From NCBI GenBank assembly GCA_907163345.1, contig CAJQUN010000175.1:248001-312000 (forward strand): a stretch of DNA of 64,000 nt. The letters are read 5' to 3'. Positions 46,500-59,084 of this stretch are shown in pieces. This DNA is from Haberlea rhodopensis. Lineage: Eukaryota > Streptophyta > Magnoliopsida > Lamiales > Gesneriaceae. The position numbers and the translations under genes are program-made. The stretch's first letter is position 1. Every line of letters starts with the position of its first letter. Below the pieces are notes generated by a model, which worked only from the letters and a program-made list of their open reading frames with translations, did no database searches and had not been told where the DNA came from.

Positions 46500-46732
46500 T
46501 GTTATAATTGTTCATAAATACATGTGTTAATGCATGTATTAATTAAAGTGTTGTGAAACGTAATATTTATGTATATTGGATGTCCATTTACCTTCCACAT
46601 TCCACCCCCATGTAACTACAATATTAAGCCTATAAATAGAGGCTTAAAGTTAAATGAAAGATAGAATGAAAAGCTCTCTAAATTTCTCTCTAAATTATTC
46701 TCTATAGAATACAATACTATTATTTTATAACA
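46500..46732 (+). repeat. Copia 5' LTR (233 bp)
   Basis: TGTTATAATT to TTTTATAACA. TATA-like CCTATAAATAGAGG at 46629-46642. Confidence 0.92.
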
Positions 46733-46809
46733 CGTTATCAGCACGAATCCCTAGCCAACTTTGTGTAAGTGTGGTAAGTTTTATTTATTTTCTTGATTTT
46801 AATTACAGT

Positions 46810-47736
46810 ATGACTAATCTTGCAAAACTCAAGTTTGTTTCTGTTGATATCACTGGAAAGAATTATCCATCATGTGTACTAGATGCTGAAATCCATCTAG
46901 AGGCAAATGGTCTTGGAGAAACCATAAAAGAAGAAAGTATAGCCACAAATCAAGAAAAGGCTAAATCAATGATCTTCCTCCGCCACCACCTTGATGAAGG
47001 GTTAAAAACAGAATACTTGACGGTGAAGGTTCCATTTGCCTTGTGGACTAGTTTGAAGGAAAGATGTGAACACCAAAAAACGGTTATTCTTCCCAAGGCT
47101 CGTTTTGAGTAGATGCACTTACACTTGCAATATTTTAAAACTGTAAGTGAGTATAATTCAGCAATTTTCCGAATCAGTTCAAAGTTGAAATTATGTGGGG
47201 AAAATGTAATTGATGAGGATTTATTGGAGAAAACATTCTCTACTTTTCACGCATCGAATGTGCTCCTGCAGCAGCAATATCGTGAAAAGGGTTTCAAAAA
47301 ATATTCTGAATTGATTTCTTGTCTTCTTGTTGCTAAACAAAATAATGAGCTTTTGTTGAAAAACCACGAGGCTCGTCCAACTGGTGCTGCTCCATTTCCT
47401 GAAGTAAATGCGATAGCTATGCGATATAATAATGAACAAAATCGAGGCCGAGGTCGTGGTCATGGTCGAAATCGTTACAAGAATAATCGTGGTGGCCATA
47501 TCAAAAGTATTAAGCACCACCAGCAGTGGGAAAGTAACAATAACCGTTACAACAATAATCGTGGTGGTCATATAAAAAACATTGCACACCACCAGAAGTG
47601 GGAGCATAATGATGAGAAATATGTAAACCAAAATAAAATGGAGGAGAATAAGTGCTATCGATGTGGCATGAAAGGCCACTGGACTCGTACTTGTCGTACG
47701 CCAAACATCTTGTTGATCTCTATCAAGAATCATTGA
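46810..47736 (+). pseudogene. Copia gag, broken
   Basis: ATG at 46810. UBN2-type gag (LKFVSVDITGKNYPSCVLDA) is interrupted by in-frame TAG at 47110-47112, after which the same frame continues through the rest of gag, a repetitive Arg/Gly/Asn/His-rich tract (about 47435-47635, with two copies of NNRGGHIK) and a CCHC knuckle, CYRCGMKGHWTRTC, at 47653-47694. A frame change just after it (near 47700) ends the ORF early at 47734-47736. Gag would package RNA into virus-like particles; this copy cannot make the full protein. Confidence 0.92.
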
Positions 47737-48101
47737 AGAAAAAAGAGAAAATGATAGAGACAAATTTCAATAGCAAAGATGTTAATCTTGACCATAATTT
47801 TGTTTGACAAAGGTTCTAATGATTTTACTTCTTTTGATGTTGCTGATTTCTTTGTCAATCACCCTGAAGGTGATACTAGTCATGGAAATGCCTAAGAATT
47901 TTCATTTTATGTTTGCAAATAAATATTTCATTTTATGTTTGTAAATGAATATTTATAATAAATTTTTATTGTCAATATTTCTTTTATTATACAAATATTT
48001 TATTATCATAAACAGAAGAAGAAGAAAAATCTCATTTTGAAATTTTTTATTTTTATTTTGAAGAAAATGGACGTTCCAATGATCATTGACAAAGAATATG
48101 T

Positions 48102-49826
48102 TTGGCAGACAATGCAACAACACACTCAATACTTAAGGATAAGAAGTATTTTTCATATCTAATAATGAAAGAAGCTCATGTTAGTATCATATCTGGTAAT
48201 GCAAAATTAATTGAAGGCTCCAGAAGAGCAACTATAATTTTGCCTGGAGGAACAAAATTTTGCATTGATAATCCTTTATTTTGCTCAAAGTCTCAAAGAA
48301 ACTTATTGAGCTTTAAAGATATTCACAAAAATGGATATCATATTGAGACTAGAAGTGAAGATACTAATGAATACTTGTATATTACAAGTATTAACTTTGG
48401 AAAGAAAGTTGTTTTGGAAAAATTATCTTCTTATTCATCTGGATTATACTACACATATATAACTACAATTGAAATATATGCAACGATAAACGAGGTGTTT
48501 ACTGATCATAATGATTTTATCATTTGGCATGATCGGTTGAGTCATCCCGGTTCTATAATGATGAGAAGAATTTTAGAGAATTCATGTGGTCATTCTTTGA
48601 AGAGCCAGAAGATTCTTCAATCCAATGAATTCTCATGTGCAGCTTGTTCCAAAGGCAAGTTAATCATAAGGCCGTCACCGACGAAAATTAAAAATGAATC
48701 TCCTGCATTTTTAGAACGCATACATGGAGATATTTGTGGGCCTATTCACCCACCTTGTGGACCATTTCGATATTTTATGATTTTAATTGATGCATCAACG
48801 AGATGGTCACATGTATGCTTATTGTCAACTCGCAACTTGGCATTTGCAAAATTACTTGCGGAGTTAATTCGGTTACGAGCACATTTTCCAGATTATACTA
48901 TCAAGAAAATTCGTCTTGATAATGCTGGTGAATTTACATCACAATCTTTTAATGATTATTGTATGTCTGTTGGAATAATTGTTGAACATCCTGTCGCTTA
49001 TGTTCATACACAGAACGGTCTTGCAGAATCGTTTATTAAGCGTCTTAAATTGATTGCACGACCATTGCTCATGCGAGCTAAACTCCCAATATCTGCGTGG
49101 GGACATGCTATTTTGCATGCAGCTGCATTAATTTGCATAAGGCCAACGAATTATCATGAATATTCTCCCCAACAGTTGGTTTTTGGTCAGGAACCAAATA
49201 TTTCCCATCTTAGAATTTTTGGATGTGCAGTTTATGTTCCAATTGCTCCACCACAATGCACAAAGATGGGACCTCAAAGGAGATTGGGCGTATATGTTGG
49301 GTATGAATCACCTTCTATAATAAAATATCTTGAGCCAAAAACTGGAGATTTATTTACGGCTCGTTTTGCTGATTGTCATTTTGATGAATCATTTGTCCCA
49401 ACATTAGGGGGGTGAAATAAACAGTCGGTTGATAAAATTATGTGGAATGAATTGTCATTATCTCATTTTGATCCTCACACAAGACAATGTGAATTTGAAG
49501 TTCAAAAGATAATTCATTTGCAACAATTAGCAAATCAATTGCCAGACGCTTTTTCTGACCTAAAGCGTGTGACCAAGTCACATGTACCGGCTGTTAATGC
49601 TCCAATTCGAATTAATGTCCCTGAAGAACCTTCTACCATTATTAGTAAATTAAAGGCGCCTACGAAACGTGGTAGACCAGTCGGTTCTAAGGATAAAAAT
49701 TCTCGAAAACGAAAAGAAGTTAATAATGAAGATAGTAAAATCGAGGAAATTGAAAATCCAGAAGAATTCTCAAAATCAAAAACTCTTGAAGAGTTTCCAC
49801 ACATGACAAACAATAAACTTCCATAA
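48102..49826 (+). pseudogene. Copia protease-integrase, broken
   Basis: Begins after an in-frame TGA at 48087-48089. The protease has ADNATTHS (active Asp at about 48108), an Asn replacing the usual Ser/Thr next to it. The pre-integrase zinc-binding region (WHDRLSHPG ... CAACSKGK) lies at about 48526-48655. The integrase core has GDICGP, RLDNAGEF and NGLAESFIKRL, supplying the D, D and E catalytic residues. An in-frame TGA at 49413-49415 precedes a further 130 codons (LSLSHFDPHTRQCEFEVQK, linker and basic NLS-like KRGRPVGSKDKNSRKRK) ending at TAA 49824-49826. Confidence 0.93.
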
Positions 49827-49875
49827 GAAGTTCAGGTAAAATTTTAATAATAATGAGATCTCAATAAATTATGTC

Positions 49876-51581
49876 ATGACTGGGAAAAGATGGAACCGAT
49901 ATACAACTAATGTTGATGATAAATTTGTATATACCACAACAATTACTATTATGAATGAGAATGAGGATCATGAACCAAAATCTATGGATGAATGCAGACT
50001 TAGAAATGATTGGGAAAGGTGGAAATATGCAATTCAAACAGAGTTGGATTCGATGGCAAAACGTAAAGTTTTCGGACCAGTAATACGCACACCTGAAGAT
50101 GTGCAACCAGTTGGCTATAAATGGGTCTTTGTACGAAAACGAAATGAGAAAAATGAAATTGTGCGGTATAAGGCACGACTTGTTGCACAAGGCATTTCCC
50201 AAAGACCTGGTATTGATTATGAGGAGACATATTCTCCTGTTGTGGATGCAACAACTTTTCGTTATTTGCTTAATCTGGCAGCAAATGAACGACTTGAAAT
50301 GCGTCTTATAGATATTATTACTGCCTATTTGTATGGCTCACTTGATAATGACATTTATATGAAAATCCCTGAAGGTTTAAAATTACCTAAGGAACATGAC
50401 CACGGTTCTAAAGACTTTACTCGATCAAATTGTATAAATCGCTATATGGCTTGAAACAAGCTGGACGCATGTGGTATAATCGTCTTGGTGAATACTTGAT
50501 GAAACAAGGCTATATGAATGATCCTATTTGTCCATGCGTTTTTATTAAGAGGCCTGGAACTGAGTTTGCAATCATTGCAATATATGTTGATGATTTAAAT
50601 ATTATTAGGATTCCTGAGGAGCTCAAGAAAGCTACGGATTATTTGAAGCAAGAATTTGAAATGAAGGATCTTGGAAAAACAACATTTTGCCTAGGCTTGC
50701 AAATTGAGCACTCAGAAAATGGCATCTTGTTACATCAGTCTGCTTATACAGCAAAAATGCTTAAACGATTCTATATGGATAAAGCACATCCACTAAGCAC
50801 ACCTATGGTTGTAAGATCACTTGATGTGCAAAAAGATCCTTTTCGACCTCATGAAAATAATGAAGAACTACTAGGCCCAGAAGTGCCATATCTTAGTGCT
50901 ATTGGAGCATTAATGTATCTTGCTAGTCATACACGCCCTGATATATCATTTGCTGTGAATCTGCTAGCAAGATATAGTTCTTCACCTACACGAAGACATT
51001 GGAATGGTGTTAAACATATATTTCGCTATCTTCAAGGAACGAAGGATATGGGCCTTTATTATCTTAAGGCACCCAAATTTGATCTCATACGTTATGCAGA
51101 TGCTGGATATTTATCTGATCCTCATAATGCTCGGTCACAAACGGGTTATGTGTTCACATGTGGTGGTACAGCTATTTCTTGGCGTTCTCTGAAACAAACT
51201 ATAACTGCCACTTCTAATCATGCTGAATTATTGGCGATCCATGAATCAAGTCGGGAATGTGTTTGGTTAAGATCTGTAATCCATCATATTCCAGGAACAT
51301 GTGGTTTGCATTTGGACAAAAATGTTTATACAACTTTGTTCGAAGATAATGCTGCATGCATTGCTCAATTGAAGGAAGGATATATCAAAGGTGATAGAAC
51401 GAAACACATTTCACCAAAATTCTTTTTCACTCATGATCTTCAAAAGAATGGTGAAATCAATGTTCAACAAATTCGTTCAAATGATAATCTGGCAGATTTA
51501 TTTACAAAGTCTCTGCCGACTTCATCATTTGAAAAGTTGGTTCACAAAATTGGAATGCGACGACTAAAAGACGTCAAATGA
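49876..51581 (+). pseudogene. Copia reverse transcriptase-RNase H, frameshifted
   Basis: First part 49876-50454 holds the RT fingers/palm start (GYKWVFVRKRNEK, RYKARLVAQGISQRPGIDY). A frame change at about 50405-50435 moves the frame to 50430-51581. The second part has SLYGLKQAGRMWY, the catalytic YVDD box (about 50583), and a C-terminal RNase H with the acidic residues at YADAGY, HAELLAI and FEDNAACI. It ends in ADLFTKSLP-type sequence at 51579-51581. Without the frame change RT and RNase H would be continuous. Confidence 0.95.
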
Positions 51582-51704
51582 TGAGCTCAAGAAGTGGAAT
51601 TATTTCACACTGTACTCTTTTTTCCTTAACCATGTTTTTTTTTTCCAATGGGTTTTTCCTGGTAAGGTTTTTAACGAGGCAGTGTGTGGACATCCAAGGG
51701 GGAG

Positions 51705-51941
51705 TGTTATAAATATGTTCATAAATACATGTGTTAATGCATGTATTAATTAAAGTGTCGTGAAACGTAATATTTATGTATATTGGATGTCCATTTACCT
51801 TCCACATTCCACCCCCATGTAACTACAATATTAAGCCTATAAATAGAGGCTTAAAGTTAAATGAAAGATAGAATAAAAAATTCTCTAAATTTCTCTCTCT
51901 AAATTGTTCTCTATAGAATACAATACTATTATTTTATAACA
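51705..51941 (+). repeat. Copia 3' LTR (237 bp)
   Basis: TGTTATAAATATG to TTTTATAACA, preceded by polypurine tract CCAAGGGGGAG at 51694-51704. Confidence 0.93.
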
Positions 51942-51954
51942 AAAATAATATATA

Positions 51955-52400
51955 TAACTTGTAATTTTTGGTTCAGCTTTTATCGACCTAAAAAAAGTAA
52001 ATTTTTTTAGTACAAACAACATCCTAATTAATTAAAATTAAATATTTATTTCACACATCTCTCTCACACGCACGCGCGCACACACACATCTCTGTCACAC
52101 GACATTACACTCATCTCACCTATGTTGCACGGATATGGATACGCGGATACGTGGATACGCAGATACGGGTACGGCTGCACGAGATTTTCAAAATTTGTAG
52201 GATACGATACGTCCGGATACGTCAAATTTTATTAATTAATTTTTATATATATAAATATACAATTAATAATATTTGTAATAAATCAAGTTTCAAGCATATA
52301 ATACCACCTATGTTTTTTACGGTACTTTGTTAAAAAAAGAAAATTAACAGTAATTTTTAAATGTTTTTTAAAATCTGCAATTATTTTTTAAATTAGCCCC
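51955..52400 (-). repeat. Right terminal inverted repeat of the MULE-like element
   Basis: Reverse complement of 45168-45500 (CTTTTATCGACCTAAAAAAAG, CACACATCTCTCTCACACGC, ACGGTACTTTGTT, GCAATTATTTTTTAAATTAGCCCC). It is enlarged by an insertion at 52125-52304. Confidence 0.65.
52125..52304. mobile_element. 180-bp insertion with 8-bp flanking repeat (hAT-like MITE candidate)
   Basis: Interrupts the right TIR arm. CACCTATG occurs immediately before (52117-52124) and after (52305-52312), consistent with an 8-bp duplication of the hAT type. The left part is a run of GGATACG units (52129-52215). Convincing terminal inverted repeats are not visible, so the class is uncertain. Confidence 0.4.
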
Positions 52401-53865
52401 ATTCATATGATGATTACAATTTTGAATTTTTTTAAAATGTAATTAAGACGATAATTGAATTAAATATAATAAAAATATAATATATTTCAAGAAGTAACGT
52501 GAATCGTAAGAGGATTACAGTTCTATTGTAATTTGCATATGAGGATTGCAAATTTACCAAAATCCGCGATCCCGTTTCACGAATTTCATAATGTAAACTT
52601 TTTTAAAAAATAAAATGTGCAAAGCGGGATGTTTTTTAAAAAAATTTATTGCAGGCTTAGCTCGTGACTGGCTTCATTTTTTTGGCACTATATGCATGGT
52701 GTTTATTTGAACACTTTCACCCAATTTCATCCGAAAATTTTCAATCAAATTTTCTCTTCAACCATTTCTAAGTTCGTCGTATTATTTGTGAAGAATATTA
52801 CTACAATAATTCCCAAATTCATCAAAGGTAAAAATATTTAAAAATTTAATTTTTACATTTTTTGAGTATATATTGCATTTACTTAGGTTTTTTGTATTAT
52901 GTTATATGTTTTGCCTGAAGGTATGTTTTCCAAATTTATTTACTATAGGTTTTATTTGTTTTATGTTATAGATTCTGGTGAATTATGAATGATAGATCGA
53001 AAATAATGCAATTAGTTTTTTGGTTTAATGGCTGAAAAAATCGGATTTTGTAAAAAATTTAAGGATGCAAACCTTTTTTTTTTTTTTGAAAAGATTAACA
53101 TGGATTCCAATTTTGCATGCAAGAATTATTATGGTCAGTATCGGATACTGCAGAATTCGACAACTCGTTATGCGAATTTGTTTAATTCATTTTTTAATTA
53201 GTTATTATATGTTGGGACCATAGCTCGTGTAAGATTGTTGATATAAAAGGTAGGTTTAAAAGTTGAGGAAATTACACATAGGTATCACTTTTGAAAATAT
53301 GTTTCAACTAAATCTAGCAAAATATTTTCATTTCAACTAAATACATCTTGTGAGAATCTTCTTTCAACTAAGTCCATTTTTTATGAAAACCTAATCTAAT
53401 TAGTCATTTGCTATTCCTATAACACCCTTGTTCTAAAAATCAATTTATAACAGATGAATCATCTCTTCCTCGTCGTGAGAGTTGGTGATTATCTCGTGTT
53501 CTGGGAAATCAACAATGATGGTTATGCGAGGCGTATGGAGCGGTGGCGGCGTTGTGGTGGATGCGACGGTGACTCCTTTTCGTTTCGCCAAATGTCCTTC
53601 TTCTCCAACCACAGAAAACATATGTTTCGTTTCAATTTTGTTTGTTGTTTTTATGGTATTTTTGGATTTAATTAACATTGAACTTTTATTTCAATTTTGG
53701 TGCACATTATGTGTTTGCTAAAAGGTCTCTTTAGGTAATTTTGTTATTTGATGATTCAATAATTTATCATATATTATATACTCATCCATAATAAAAAATT
53801 AATTTATAAAATAATATATTGTATCTTTAATTTGTTATAAGATCAACAAGCAAGCAACATATAGC
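52401..53865. other. Intergenic region, no gene recognised
   Basis: AT-rich, with a slightly GC-richer block at 53450-53620 containing overlapping ORFs on both strands (73-79 codons) without family resemblance. The phrase repeated at 53300-53370 (TTTCAACTAAAT) suggests a decayed TIR or tandem sequence. Confidence 0.5.
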
Positions 53866-53991
53866 GGTGCATGTAAATTACATGCGCCCCTAGTTTATCG
53901 ATGCATGTAATTACATGCACCGCTAGTCTATCGGTGCATGTAATTACATGCACCGCTAGTCTATCGGTGCATGTAATTTACATGCACCGAT
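53866..53991. repeat. TGCATG-palindrome array (left of the R4 insertion)
   Basis: Three to four imperfect repeats of about 33-35 bp, each a palindrome of the type GGTGCATGTAATTACATGCACC separated by GCTAGTCTATC. The last one is interrupted by the family R insertion, and CCGAT at 53987-53991 is the left half of its target-site duplication. Related palindromes continue at 63127-63660. Confidence 0.85.
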
Positions 53992-56926
53992 TGTAAGGAC
54001 CCCGTATACTTAACCCTTTATTAGTGTACTAATCATTAATGTGTGGCATAAGCTTTCAATAAAATTTTTCGGGAAACACAGATGATACCTTACCATTTAA
54101 TGGCAACACAACATTTTCTTTAACATACAGTGTTATAAGCTCTCATCCTAACAACAATAGACTCATAGAGCTTGCCCATTACACCACTTTTTTTTACTTG
54201 TGGACTTTTATAAAAATTTGGGCAGAGTCTCCCCATAAATAGAGCTATCCCGAAAAAAAGGCACAGCATATAACATAATTCCCGGCCAGGGAACACATAA
54301 TACTCAGCAGAAAGCAGTAATGCAAGTAAATTCCCAGCCAGGGAAGACACCACACATATGACGACAAAGGTGGGTTTCAACACCCACATAATACACCAAT
54401 GACTCTCTTATCATTTAGCAATTCTACCTCTAATTGCATGCAACATAGAATGAAAGAGAGAAAGACTCATGCCTTTACATACAACCCATATACAAGTATA
54501 ATCGTGCTCACATGCGAGCATCATGAATATGTATATAACCCTCATGGGCGTATGAGTACTTTATACGATACCGTGCTTCATCGAGCCCTGGTACCACGAT
54601 CCTGGGAGTACATCCAATCAACAGCTTGAGCTCATATCTAAAGCCATCGATGTACCTGTTCACCTGTCCCAACAGAGACAGCCCCCAACGGGGTGAGCAT
54701 ACCAATTCCACAATTTCATAATCATAATGACATAATACATAATTTACGAAAATGTAAATATTGTGGAATATATGTGATACTTCCTGGATGGTATCATCCT
54801 CATCATAGCGTACCCCTGTATAACCCTGTTCTCAAAACAGATAAATCATCAAATCTTGAATATGCAGTTAATCATCATATTGGTTAACCCTAGCCAGTCT
54901 CAAATCAGTAACCTTTCATAACGTCTTACTTTATTTGGCAATGATTGGTAACATTTCATAACATCATTTCATAACATCGTTTCATAACAATCTTTTCATA
55001 ACATCGTTTCATAACATCTTTTCATAACATCGTTTCATAACATCTTTTCATAACATCGTTTCATAACATCGTTTCATAACATCTTTTCATAACATCTTTT
55101 CATAACATCGTTTCATAACATCTTTTCATAACATCTTACTTAATTTAGCAATAATTAGCAACATTTCATAACATCATTTCATAACATCGTTTCATAACAT
55201 CTTTTCATAACATCGTTTCATAACATCGTTTCATAACATCTTTTCATAACATCTTTTCATAACATCTTACTTTAACTAGCAATGATTATAATTCTAGATA
55301 TCGTATTGAGATTTTCTTAACTTCCGATATTGGTTAATCACTTCTCTGATTAACTACGTCTCTGTTCCTATTATTACCCATAGGGAATAAAATACAGATA
55401 TCCTAGATATCTAATCAAATACCACATTCTCATTTCTTACTTCAAGGTAACATCATACTATGGGTGTTTGCTCCGTAGCAACCACACCTCATCATTGGCT
55501 CGCTTCATAGCGGCACTGAGCATTCCACCATGTGAAACAACATATCGTAACCGAGTCCCGATACCATCATAGTAAAACATATCATATATCTTAAATCATG
55601 CATCATACTTGTAAAACATCATTTAAACTATGCTCGTACGCTAAACGTACCTTAAATCCTCGAAGTCCGAGCCAAACCTTGCTCGAGTTCCATGCCCCGA
55701 GGAACGATGTGCTAAAACGATAAATAATTCACAATTATTTACGAACATGTAACACATGCTCAAGCACATTCATAACCCTCAAAATATTGTCAACACACGA
55801 CAATAAATCATTTAAAAGACCCGGGGCAGGGTACATGCAGGGAGGGAAAACGAATGCGATAATATCGAAATTGTTCAAGAACATCCTACAAAATTCGAAC
55901 CCTAAACTCACAATTCGAACCCAACCAGCATCATAATACACCTAAGATGTGAATTAAACCATCAATGGCAAGAATCATCACCTTTGCCAAAAACCCCCAA
56001 TAATTCGAAAATTAAACCCTACGAAATTGGGGAAATTCGAACCATAACATCTTAATTCGATCCCACTTAAGCATCATAATTCATTTAAGCATGAATAAAT
56101 CGAATCCTAACAAGAATTATCATCCTCATGCCAACAATCCCCAAAATCGAACATAAATCCCCCACACATCATGAAATTCGAACCAACCTCCACAAATTCG
56201 AACTCAATCCTCAAAATTCGAACATAATAATTCACAATAGGTAGGGAAAATACATCATAAGCATGGAAAAGGGGTAAGGAACGTTACCCAACGAAATCGG
56301 AAGCAAAATCAAACGAAAATCGAAGAACCCTAGAAATTGGGGATCGACGCTTACCAGCAAAATCCGACTTCCACACGCGACGAAACTTCCAATTGGCAGA
56401 GGGGAAAGGAGCGCCTCGTCGAGACGAAGCCGTGGGTAGGTCGCACGCGCCGATCGGCGGCCGGACGGCGGCGGGCGCACCGCTTGAAGCGGCGGGGGTG
56501 CTGTAGCAGACGGGAATCGCGCGGGAGAGAGAGGGAGGAAAACTTTGGGGCTTAAATGATAATTTCCACAAATTCTTGGGTTCAATTGGTATTTATAGCA
56601 AAAATACCCCGAAAAATTAATAGCCCCACAAATACATCGTGATTCCTTAAAAATCATCTGTTTTCAAAGACTCTCTCTCTAACTCCAAAATCCCCTACCG
56701 GTGCTCACACAACACCCGAGATTCCGAGACACATCAAAAACCCAACTCTTAGGTTTTACACCGTAATGTGAATACAATCTCAACCTCTGGATCCAACGAT
56801 CCCAACTACCCAAATAAACGAGCCCAGAAGGCCCAACACCTCGATTAAATTCCAAATCGCCACGTAAAACCACTTTAGGGATTATTAATACTCCGGGATT
56901 AACACCTATAATCCCTGGTCATCACA
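53992..56926 (-). repeat. R4 3' LTR (2935 bp)
   Basis: TGTAAGGACCCC to GGTCATCACA (plus strand). The minus-sense TATA box is GCTATAAATACC (plus 56588-56599). A GC-rich block (56395-56525, GGCGGCGGGCG type) lies downstream of it. The overlapping ORFs at 56232-56657 and 56284-56571 are leader sequence, not genes. Confidence 0.95.
54950..55265. repeat. 15-bp LTR minisatellite
   Basis: About 20 units of TTCATAACATC(G/T)TT, interrupted once by TTACTTAATTTAGCAATAATTAGCAACA (about 55135-55165). The same array occurs in the other LTR at 61151-61466, apparently unit for unit. Confidence 0.95.
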
Positions 56927-58599
56927 ATATCCCCCACTAAAAGAATTTCGTCCTCGAAATTAGCACTGGTGTATCGCGTCACACCCGGGCTACACAACAA
57001 CATGAAGCCACAACCTCGATTCTTAACCATAACAGAATCGTATTAATAAACGTGAGGATACTTACTTCTCTTCAAACTCTGAAACAGAGCGACATACCAA
57101 AACCAACATATCACCTAAGAGGCAAAACGTACCTCGATGCGGGTCATCCCAAAAGTCAGCCTCTCATGACTGCAAAACAACCAATACTTACGGCTGTAGA
57201 TCGGACAGTCATCCTGAATGACACCTCAACCGTGAGAACGTTGACCTCGTGTCAAACTCTGGAGTGGAATAGACTTCCAAATCCATCATAACGTCAAAGA
57301 GCGTCAGCACAGCTCAACGCTAATAATCCAAAAGCAGTTAGTCAACTGAAACTGTAAGGATTCGAATCGCTCCTGATTCCATCGTAGATTTCATTCCTTG
57401 ACATCTCTTATCATGACTCACGATGTCCAACATACATCGTTACGAGGGAAACACTAGTATTCCACGGTGTACACATAACAAACCTGGTTTCCACTTTCAA
57501 ACCTCCTCTATCGAAGGAGCAGTCGCATCATTGCAACTCAAATACATGGATTCTCAGATCGAATCAACGACGACTTGACGACTCTCTCGTTGGTACTTCA
57601 CATCATGAGCTGTCCCAGACAAGTCTCCCCAAGATTAAACATAAACATATATACGTTTCAGTGAGGCATACTCAACCTCAACTTCAAATGACGTGGTGAC
57701 TACCAGAGTTCACCACAATCCACTTCGTATCACCTTACGATTTGCCAAACTTGGTTCCAACGAGTAGTATAACGGCTCTAGCAAGCCCATCATGGTGCTG
57801 CACACACGCGGCAGACAAACTAATCGCTGTCTCACTAGGTTCACCTCAAACCTACCAATCAGATGGACGTTTCCACACGGCATACCATACCATGGGAAGA
57901 ACAATCAATAGAGTAGTGGGTCTTTACCCAACATTCCTCCAATACTGACATACCTTGGACACTTCAACGTCCCCATGTACCTAACATAACCTGATCCTAT
58001 TCCCTTAGGACCCATCTTACACCCTCATGGGTGGTGTGACCATGTCTACCACATGTCATATCAATGGAAGCGAGAAATTCCTCCACGATTACTCCTGTCG
58101 TCAAAAACATGGCCAAAAAGCCAATCCAACGAGCATACCTCAAGGGTATCACCACTCGTAATATGATTGCCTCAAACAATATCTGCGGTACAATCACATG
58201 TACAACGCGTCCATCCATTCCTCGAGCAACCCGCTCGGTATAAGGGTCACGTCAATCGGTGACGCACACGCCACCTTGTGCCCGACACTGGCACCCAAGG
58301 CATACAACTGAAAACGTATACTCAACGCACCGATCATCGTAACGATGATGCGTGTCTAATAAGACATCTCCTGCACTATCGTCATCGCCATCCCGTGACG
58401 ACACATGCCCACTCATGACATCTAAGGTATCGTCAACTAGTGACGATACAAGTCAACAATGACATCTAAATAACCTAGTCAACTCGTGACGGTCCATGTA
58501 TATCAACATATGTCATCCATCATCATGCTAGTAAATAGTCATAATAAAACATGCATATCAACGCATACCAGCAATAATAATGCTAATAAAATAGCAATA
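56927..58599 (-). other. R4 interior, PPT side, non-coding
   Basis: Polypurine tract AGTGGGGGAT (minus) at 56929-56938, directly before the 3' LTR. The rest is balanced-composition sequence with only short, non-conserved ORFs; it aligns in phrases with R1 (3642 and 6712-8774). No pol domain or chromodomain seen. Confidence 0.75.
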
Positions 58600-59084
58600 T
58601 CTCATACCTCATCGCTAACAAGATAGCGGCATACCTATCTCCGTCGCTCCATAATAATACGTAATCAGCACCCATCGCTCGAAGGCGGCCAAAATCCTGT
58701 GCTGAATATATAGCGGTACAGTCCATCGCTATAGAATCGACGGCATGATACCTCGTCATATAATAGGTGGCATGAAACCTCGCTATACACCTGAGCATGA
58801 ATCATCGTCCACATAATAGCGGAAAGAGGCATCGCTATCAATACATCTGGCGGAAAGAACCATCGCCAATCAATATAGCGGAATGAGGCATCGCTATCAT
58901 ACATCTGGCGGAAAGAACCATCGCCAATCAATATAGCGGAATGAGGCATCGCTATCATACATCTGGCGGAAAGAACCATCGTCAATCAATATAGCGGAAT
59001 GAGGCATCGCTATCATACATCTGGCGGAAAGAACCATCGCCAGTCCTCATAAAAGAATGAGTCATCGTAAATCCTCATAATAAT
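58600..59084. repeat. R4 CGCT/AGCG tandem repeats (about 58-bp unit)
   Basis: Units of about 58 bp with AGCGGAATGAGGCATCGCTA and GGCGGAAAGAACCATCGCCA, at least four between about 58805 and 59045, preceded by more diverged units. This is the same theme as 10269-11560 in R1. Each unit places CGCT and AGCG close together, giving short hairpins. Confidence 0.9.

Larger units (their letters stand above)
46500..51941 (+). mobile_element. Structurally complete Ty1/copia element with decayed ORFs
   Basis: 5' LTR 46500-46732 and 3' LTR 51705-51941, TG...CA bounded, with the 5-bp duplication AAAAT at 46495-46499 and 51942-51946. The PPT CCAAGGGGGAG (51694-51704) abuts the 3' LTR. The sequence after the 5' LTR (CGTTATCAGCACGA) is the putative primer site; I cannot assign its tRNA. 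Domain order gag, protease, integrase, RT, RNase H is complete, so it is copia. Nonsense and frameshift changes (see parts) make it non-autonomous. The two LTRs differ at about five substitutions and two short indels, so insertion is fairly recent. Confidence 0.93.

Noticed and set aside
47221..47763. 180-codon minus-strand ORF
   Set aside because: Antisense of copia gag, created by the repetitive Asn/Arg/Gly tract.
53454..53721. Small gene with overlapping ORFs of 73-79 codons
   Set aside because: ORFs are open on both strands because of local composition; no conserved motif.
54950..55265. CRISPR-like regular repeats
   Set aside because: Units are contiguous 15-mers without unique spacers, inside a plant LTR; it is a minisatellite.
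56232..56657. 141-codon and 95-codon ORFs (also at 62432-62857) as genes
   Set aside because: They lie in the GC-rich leader of LTRs in two overlapping frames, with no domain; duplicated only because the LTR is.
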